Source: a virus
Length of the DNA stretch: 64,000 nucleotides
Strand: one strand, 5' to 3'
Virus record (IMG/VR): IMGVR_UViG_3300046048_000257
Location: 22,879 to 86,878 of that record
Shown here: positions 59,672 through 64,000 of the stretch, piece after piece
Position numbering within the stretch: position 1 is the stretch's first letter
Layout of the letters: each line of letters begins with the position of its first letter
Made by a program: the position numbers and the translations under genes
Notes under the pieces: generated by a model
What the model was told of the DNA's origin: nothing
The model's database searches: none
The model's input: only the letters and a program-made list of their open reading frames with translations

Positions 59672-60081
59672 CCGAAAAAATAGCAAGTGTGGAAAGCCCT
59701 GAGGAGGTAATAGAAACCGCCCTTTTAAACTTATGGCACCTGCGGCTGGTGGAGCAGCAGGCATGGCTTAAGGAGCTGCCTTACCGGGATGTGGAGCAGG
59801 AGGTAATAGTACGGGATGCACATGCACAGCTGAGTGAGCCCGCCCGTGATATTTTAGGGCTGGTGCTGCATTACCCGGATGAGGTGGCAGAGCTGCTTAA
59901 TAAACTGCCTGCACCTAATAGCTCATATGTACGCAAGGGCCAAAAGCAGCCATTTAACACTGGCCGGGTAGTGACTTTAACCCGGTACAGGTGGGGCATG
60001 AGCATACGTGAGGGCCAGCGGGTGGTGGATGAGTTAAGTGAGTTTATCCATACGCTGGCCCGCAGGCAGATTTTTTCATAA
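59668..60081 (+). CDS. Hypothetical helical protein
   Basis: 137 residues, helical with a basic C-terminus (YRWGMSIREGQRVVDELSEF). No known motif. It precedes the helicase with its own promoter. Confidence 0.62.
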   Translation: MTEKIASVESPEEVIETALLNLWHLRLVEQQAWLKELPYRDVEQEVIVRDAHAQLSEPARDILGLVLHYPDEVAELLNKLPAPNSSYVRKGQKQPFNTGRVVTLTRYRWGMSIREGQRVVDELSEFIHTLARRQIFS

Positions 60082-60099
60082 ACCTTTTAGGACTCATGG

Positions 60100-60112
60100 T
60101 ATAATGGCACCA
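60100..60112 (+). promoter_or_regulatory. Promoter for a leaderless transcript (candidate)
   Basis: TATAAT (60100-60105) lies 6 bases before ATG 60112, so a transcript would start at about the ATG itself. No Shine-Dalgarno is present at the usual distance. A clear -35 is lacking. Confidence 0.45.
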
Positions 60113-61482
60113 TGACTGATAAAATTGAAATTTTAGATAATGTGTATGCTAAGGCTGCTAAGCCGCTGTGGGACCATATAGGTGCCTGCCTGTATTATAA
60201 GCGCAAGTTTGTAAAACAAAAGCAGCATGGTACTGAGGTAAAGCAGGAGGATGCCAGTATGCTGGACCGGCGCAGTGGTAAGTTTTTAGCTGGGCTGCTG
60301 CCCCGTGTAATGCAATACCTCAGGAGCCAAGGTGTGGACTTTGAGCTGGCCGGGATGATGGAGCCGATGGCCCCCGCCCGGCCACCCACACTTAAGGGCA
60401 TTACCCTGCGCCCGGAGCAGCAGGAGCTGATACAGCAAGTAAACGCATACCAGCGGGGCGTGATAAAGGCGCCCACGGGCAGCGGTAAGACTATCATGGC
60501 GCTGGGCGCCATAAGCCAGTGGCCGGATGCCCGTGTGCTTATACTGGTGCACCGTAAGGAGCTGCTTACTCAATTTGCGGACCGGATAATGGCGCACATG
60601 GACCGGATACACATGCAGACTATCATGGAGGGCTGTACCAAGCGCATAGAGGCCCCCCTGATAGTGGCCATGGTGCAGACTCTGATAAAGCGGGACTGGC
60701 AGGAGCTGTATAACCGTTTTGACATATTAATAGTGGATGAGGTGCACCATGCTGTGGATGAGGATAGCCAGCTGGGCACACTGATAACCCAAAACATAAG
60801 CCCCATAAAAATAGGCTTTACGGCTACCCCTCCAGATATGGTGCATGACTTAAATAAGGCACTAACACTGGAGGGCATGATAGGCCCGGTGATAGGTGAC
60901 CTGAGTGTTAAAAAAGGGCAGGAGCTGGGCATAATAGCGCACCCATATGTTACCCTCATGGGTGTGCCCTATAACACCGATATAGCAGAGCTGCGTAAGT
61001 ACCGGGATATTTACGTGGCTGGGGTGGTGGAAAATACCGCCCGTAATGCTATCCTAACCAAAGCAGCCAAAGCACGTGCTATGGCCGGACTGAGCAGCCT
61101 TACCATAATTAAAGAGATAGACCACGGTAACCGGCTGGTGGCCATGGCGGAGCGCTTTGGGCTCACTTCTATTTTTATCCATGGCGGGACCTCCGCAGAC
61201 CAGCGGCAGGCTGTAAAGCAGGCGCTGGAAAATAAAACCCATTTAAACGTGATAGTAACTGACATATGGCGTGAGGGTGTGGATATACCCACGCTGGACT
61301 GTGTAATAATAGGCGCCGCCCCTAAAAGCCAGATTTATACTTTACAGGCCGTGGGCCGGGGTATGCGGACCGCTGAGGGTAAGGAGTGGGTGGAAATAGT
61401 GGATTTTTTGGACCCATATAAATATCTGGCCCGCCACTGCGTGGGCCGGTTAAATATGTATAAGGAGGGTGGGTGGCTCTAA
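60112..61482 (+). CDS. SF2 DNA helicase (UvsW/RAD25-like)
   Basis: 456 residues. APTGSGKT (120-127), DEVHH (209-213), FTATPP and QAVGRGMR are the SF2 motifs in order, with a helical N-terminal domain of about 95 residues. The pattern matches phage UvsW-like helicases that unwind R-loops and branched DNA. It probably helps the switch from origin-based to recombination-based replication. It may be translated without a leader. Confidence 0.87.
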   Translation: MTDKIEILDNVYAKAAKPLWDHIGACLYYKRKFVKQKQHGTEVKQEDASMLDRRSGKFLAGLLPRVMQYLRSQGVDFELAGMMEPMAPARPPTLKGITLRPEQQELIQQVNAYQRGVIKAPTGSGKTIMALGAISQWPDARVLILVHRKELLTQFADRIMAHMDRIHMQTIMEGCTKRIEAPLIVAMVQTLIKRDWQELYNRFDILIVDEVHHAVDEDSQLGTLITQNISPIKIGFTATPPDMVHDLNKALTLEGMIGPVIGDLSVKKGQELGIIAHPYVTLMGVPYNTDIAELRKYRDIYVAGVVENTARNAILTKAAKARAMAGLSSLTIIKEIDHGNRLVAMAERFGLTSIFIHGGTSADQRQAVKQALENKTHLNVIVTDIWREGVDIPTLDCVIIGAAPKSQIYTLQAVGRGMRTAEGKEWVEIVDFLDPYKYLARHCVGRLNMYKEGGWL

Positions 61483-61499
61483 CAAAAAAGGAGGTAATT

Positions 61500-62891
61500 A
61501 TGTTTGATTATAAAATGTATGTGGAGCTGGGTAACACTATGCTGGATAAAATAAAGGAGGCCGGGGCTGCTATTACTGCGGCGGAGGCGGAAATGGCCGT
61601 GGTGGATACAGAGCTGGCTGAGGCCGTGACCAAAAAGGAGCAGGTGGATGCTTTGGTGAGGCAGATTAATGCTAAAAAAGCGGAGCTTAGGGCTTTGATA
61701 GCAGCGAAAAAGCAGGCGGAGCGTGAGGCGGAGGAGGAGTTTATACGCACTGTGCTCATACCAGCTAACCGGGCATTATCTAAAGAGGGTAACCCTAATA
61801 AAGGGGCAGATGGTAAGTTTACACCATCCGGCGCAGATAGTACAGGCGGTGCGCCGGATGGTGAAACATGGGCGGACTTTTGTAAGGATATAGGTAAGTA
61901 CAGGTATAATGCTGAATGGCAGGAGGGTGTGGTGCCTGTGGTGCTGGGCTCATATACGGATGATGATATGATAGGCCTATTTACTGGTGATAATTTTGAC
62001 CGCAGAGGTAGTGTAAGTGCCCTGCTGGAAACCATAGCAGTGAACCGAAAACGGATAATTGAGATTTTGCAAGAGTCTGAAACTATTGAATATTTTAACA
62101 CCCACTTCTCAGAAATTTCTGAGAAGTGCCAAAAGGCAGGGATTTTAAAAACACAAAAGGCGCTGGATACTGCCCGTGGTAAACGTGGAGGCATGCCTTT
62201 ATTACGTGTTTATTTAGGTAAAAATTTTGAGAAAATTTTAAGCTGGCATATAGATGAGGCACTGGCTGCCCTTAACGCCATAGAGGCCGGGCGCCTAAGT
62301 AAAAAGGCTTATCTTAAATTTGATGACTTAGCGCTGGCTAAGGCTTTCAGGCAAAAAATGACAAGTGGTAACGGTGATAAACCGCTGGTGGCACCCACCC
62401 GCCAGCCACGTGTGGCCAAAAAGATAGTAAAGCAGCGGACTAAAACAGCTGAAACACGGGCCAAAGTAGAGGCCCAGTATGATGAGGATGTGGAAAAAGC
62501 CAAGGCCGAAAAAAAGCCAGCGCCTAAAAAGCCTACCATGCTGGTAACTGGCCGGGTACCTGCCCGGACCACAGTGGATGAGGTGGTGGATGACTATGTG
62601 GATGAGGAGCAGGATGAGCCTGTGGAGCACCCGGAGGTAACTGTGGACCCGGTACTGGAGCTGCTGGCAGCTTTAGGTAAGCGCTTTGATAATGCAGAGC
62701 AGTATTTAACATATGCAGCAGATGAGTGCAGGGCGCTTACTAAATTTATAAAAAAAGAAAAACTGGATTTAATGGAGGCGGATGTGGTGAAAGTAAAGAA
62801 GTGGCACACGCTGTTAACGTCTTTAGATGAGGCAGTTAAAGGTGTGCTGGTGTATTTTGTGAAAGCTAAAAACACAAAACACTTAACTTAA
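61500..62891 (+). CDS. Large coiled-coil protein of unknown function
   Basis: 463 residues from ATG 61500, 7 bases after AAGGAGG. N-terminal coiled coil (about 15-80), a globular region (about 110-290), a Lys/Ala/Pro-rich linker, and a C-terminal helical bundle ending VKAKNTKHLT. It may be a nucleoid or replication scaffold. No catalytic motif was found. Confidence 0.65.
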   Translation: MFDYKMYVELGNTMLDKIKEAGAAITAAEAEMAVVDTELAEAVTKKEQVDALVRQINAKKAELRALIAAKKQAEREAEEEFIRTVLIPANRALSKEGNPNKGADGKFTPSGADSTGGAPDGETWADFCKDIGKYRYNAEWQEGVVPVVLGSYTDDDMIGLFTGDNFDRRGSVSALLETIAVNRKRIIEILQESETIEYFNTHFSEISEKCQKAGILKTQKALDTARGKRGGMPLLRVYLGKNFEKILSWHIDEALAALNAIEAGRLSKKAYLKFDDLALAKAFRQKMTSGNGDKPLVAPTRQPRVAKKIVKQRTKTAETRAKVEAQYDEDVEKAKAEKKPAPKKPTMLVTGRVPARTTVDEVVDDYVDEEQDEPVEHPEVTVDPVLELLAALGKRFDNAEQYLTYAADECRALTKFIKKEKLDLMEADVVKVKKWHTLLTSLDEAVKGVLVYFVKAKNTKHLT

Positions 62892-62904
62892 TAAGGAGGC
62901 CAAT

Positions 62905-63693
62905 ATGCCTAACAAAAAAAGAGTTATTCACGTACAGCATGAAACTAAAACCAGAGTAATAACCACACTGGGCTCACGCAGAGTATTACAAAAACAATTT
63001 TACACGGGATATGTGGAAAAAGATAACCCATACCATATATGGCAGCTGCTGTATTTTATCCGTAAAACGTGGGGGCTCACTAACTGGCAGATAGATGATA
63101 TGAGCATAGATAAATTTTTAGACCGGCTGCGCCGGGCCCGTGCTCATATTGCTAAGGAGCTGGAAAACCAGCAGCGCCGTGAGGCCATAGTATGGTGGCA
63201 GGATTACAACCTCAGCAGAATAAAACTTGCACTTAATGATTTAGATAAAGTGTATGGTTATAAAACTGAGGGCACTAAAGGCCTAAGTACCATGTGGGCT
63301 TACACAGATATAGACAGTAAGCTGTATAATGAGAAAATGAGCACAGCCCACCAGAGTGAGGTAAAACGCCATATCAATACGGTGCACCGTAATAATAGGC
63401 CTATTTTAGAAATGGAAAACGTAACCAATTTAGAAAAACAGGAGGCAGCACATAGGATAAGCTGCGCTAATGGCTATAAGAGGCTGCTTAATGGTGAGGC
63501 TCAGCTGGTGGATGATGATAAGCTGCTATTTATAGCACGGGCAGCTGTGGATTATGAACGGGGTAACCTTAGTAAGGTTATGGAGGCAGCATATCCTGAG
63601 TTTAAGGATAAGGTAATGGCTGAGCTTAACGAAAAATATAAGCTGGAGCCAAAGGATGTGCTGCTGATAACTGGCCGTACATTAGTACAGTAA
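62905..63693 (+). CDS. Hypothetical helical DNA-metabolism-region protein
   Basis: 262 residues, basic, helical. A segment WQDYNLSRIKLALNDLDKVYGYK and a C-terminal ITGRTLVQ are notable. No known family. Strong AAGGAGG. It follows the coiled-coil gene, and both may work together. Confidence 0.62.
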   Translation: MPNKKRVIHVQHETKTRVITTLGSRRVLQKQFYTGYVEKDNPYHIWQLLYFIRKTWGLTNWQIDDMSIDKFLDRLRRARAHIAKELENQQRREAIVWWQDYNLSRIKLALNDLDKVYGYKTEGTKGLSTMWAYTDIDSKLYNEKMSTAHQSEVKRHINTVHRNNRPILEMENVTNLEKQEAAHRISCANGYKRLLNGEAQLVDDDKLLFIARAAVDYERGNLSKVMEAAYPEFKDKVMAELNEKYKLEPKDVLLITGRTLVQ

Positions 63694-63705
63694 CTATTTT
63701 TAACC

Positions 63706-63728
63706 GGGCCCGCCTATATGGTGGGCCC
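63706..63728 (+). terminator. Intergenic hairpin
   Basis: GGGCCC (63706-63711) and GGGCCC (63723-63728) with GCC/GGT continuing the stem. It has no T-run. Possible mRNA end or processing site. Confidence 0.4.
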
Positions 63729-63753
63729 ATGTATTTAAGGAGGCAGGCTGGCT

Positions 63754-63936
63754 ATGATGGTACCAAGGCGGACCCTAAAGGATTATATGTGGGTGTGGAT
63801 AGCCATGATTTTTGTAAGGATAGCATGGTGGCTGCCCGGCAGGCCTCACAGGTGGGCGTGCAGATTACAGCAGGAGCGGGCGGCCATGTTAACAGCTGAA
63901 AAAATAGCTAAAAGGAGGTATGAGGATGCCAATTAA
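63754..63936 (+). CDS. Small membrane protein
   Basis: 60 residues with one hydrophobic helix (about 11-27, YMWVWIAMIFVRIAWW) and a basic tail. ATG 63757 is an alternative start. It overlaps the next gene. Confidence 0.55.
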   Translation: MMVPRRTLKDYMWVWIAMIFVRIAWWLPGRPHRWACRLQQERAAMLTAEKIAKRRYEDAN

Positions 63937-64000
63937 AAGAGCATTTTACGTGGAGGACTATGATGAGGTGCTGGCCAGTATGCCAGATAACTTTAAGCGG
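63926..64000 (+). CDS. Partial gene running off the window
   Basis: Starts at ATG 63926 behind AAAGGAGG. The first 25 residues (PIKRAFYVEDYDEVLASM then PDNFKR) are seen, and the frame continues past the window end. No assignment is possible. Confidence 0.6.
   Translation, partial: MPIKRAFYVEDYDEVLASMPDNFKR

Noticed and set aside
1-64000. Long minus-strand open frames
   Set aside because: They lie opposite real + strand genes, lack ribosome sites and have unlikely composition. No minus-strand gene is supported.
1-64000. Alternative genetic code with TGA as Trp
   Set aside because: TGA is the natural stop of many genes, often overlapping the next ATG, so the interrupted frame at 5976 is local.
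1-64000. tRNA, integrase, att site or CRISPR array
   Set aside because: No cloverleaf with a GTTC loop, no recombinase motifs and no repeat-spacer array were seen.

Overview
This window looks like one continuous stretch of a tailed double-stranded DNA phage (or prophage-like) genome. Every gene I can support lies on the + strand. Genes are packed with short gaps or 1-4 base start/stop overlaps, most have a strong AAGGAGG-type ribosome site, and the order is the usual phage one. It has a large terminase, portal, MuF-type head protein, scaffold, SU10/DUF5309-like major capsid, connectors, tail tube, a tail chaperone with a probable -1 frameshift, tape measure and baseplate hub. This implies a non-contractile (siphovirus-like) tail. 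No tRNA, rRNA, integrase or CRISPR array was seen. The host cannot be read from the sequence. The ribosome sites and sigma70-like promoters point to a bacterium.

Layout: 0.2-9.3 kb carries DNA packaging genes (a HGGxSTG-type small protein, TerL), a PARP-finger/AT-hook protein, two cell-wall hydrolase-like folds, a methyltransferase, a sulfotransferase-like gene and the portal. 9.3-13.8 kb has an RmlB-like sugar dehydratase inserted in the head genes and a giant MuF protein with a zinc-metallopeptidase domain. 14.1-22.6 kb starts with a terminator and promoter, then scaffold, capsid, neck and tail genes. 22.6-32.7 kb encodes the baseplate hub and modular adhesins. 32.7-38.5 kb is a sugar/sulfur island: three glycosyltransferase-like genes, a UDP-sulfoquinovose synthase (SQD1) homologue, a methyltransferase, a sulfotransferase and a secreted protein. 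38.5-45.4 kb holds further virion-like proteins. 45.4-48.0 kb is a probable lysis/membrane block with holin candidates and a membrane double-PAS protein. 47.3-48.6 kb is the main non-coding control region. 48.5-64 kb is the early-type region: many small unknown genes plus a Hel308/Ski2-like helicase, a TOPRIM (Mini-A-like) protein, a UvsW-like helicase and a DUF932-like protein.

Three genome-wide signals stand out. First, at least ten virion-type proteins carry Thr/Ser-rich tails or linkers, and the genome also carries its own glycosyltransferase/sulfosugar/sulfotransferase genes, so a phage-encoded virion glycosylation system is a testable idea. Second, about twelve early-region gaps share one RNA architecture with two mutually exclusive folds and compensatory changes. 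Third, the tetramer GATC is almost absent: I found two sites in 64 kb by reading, and Asp is written GAC whenever the next base is C.
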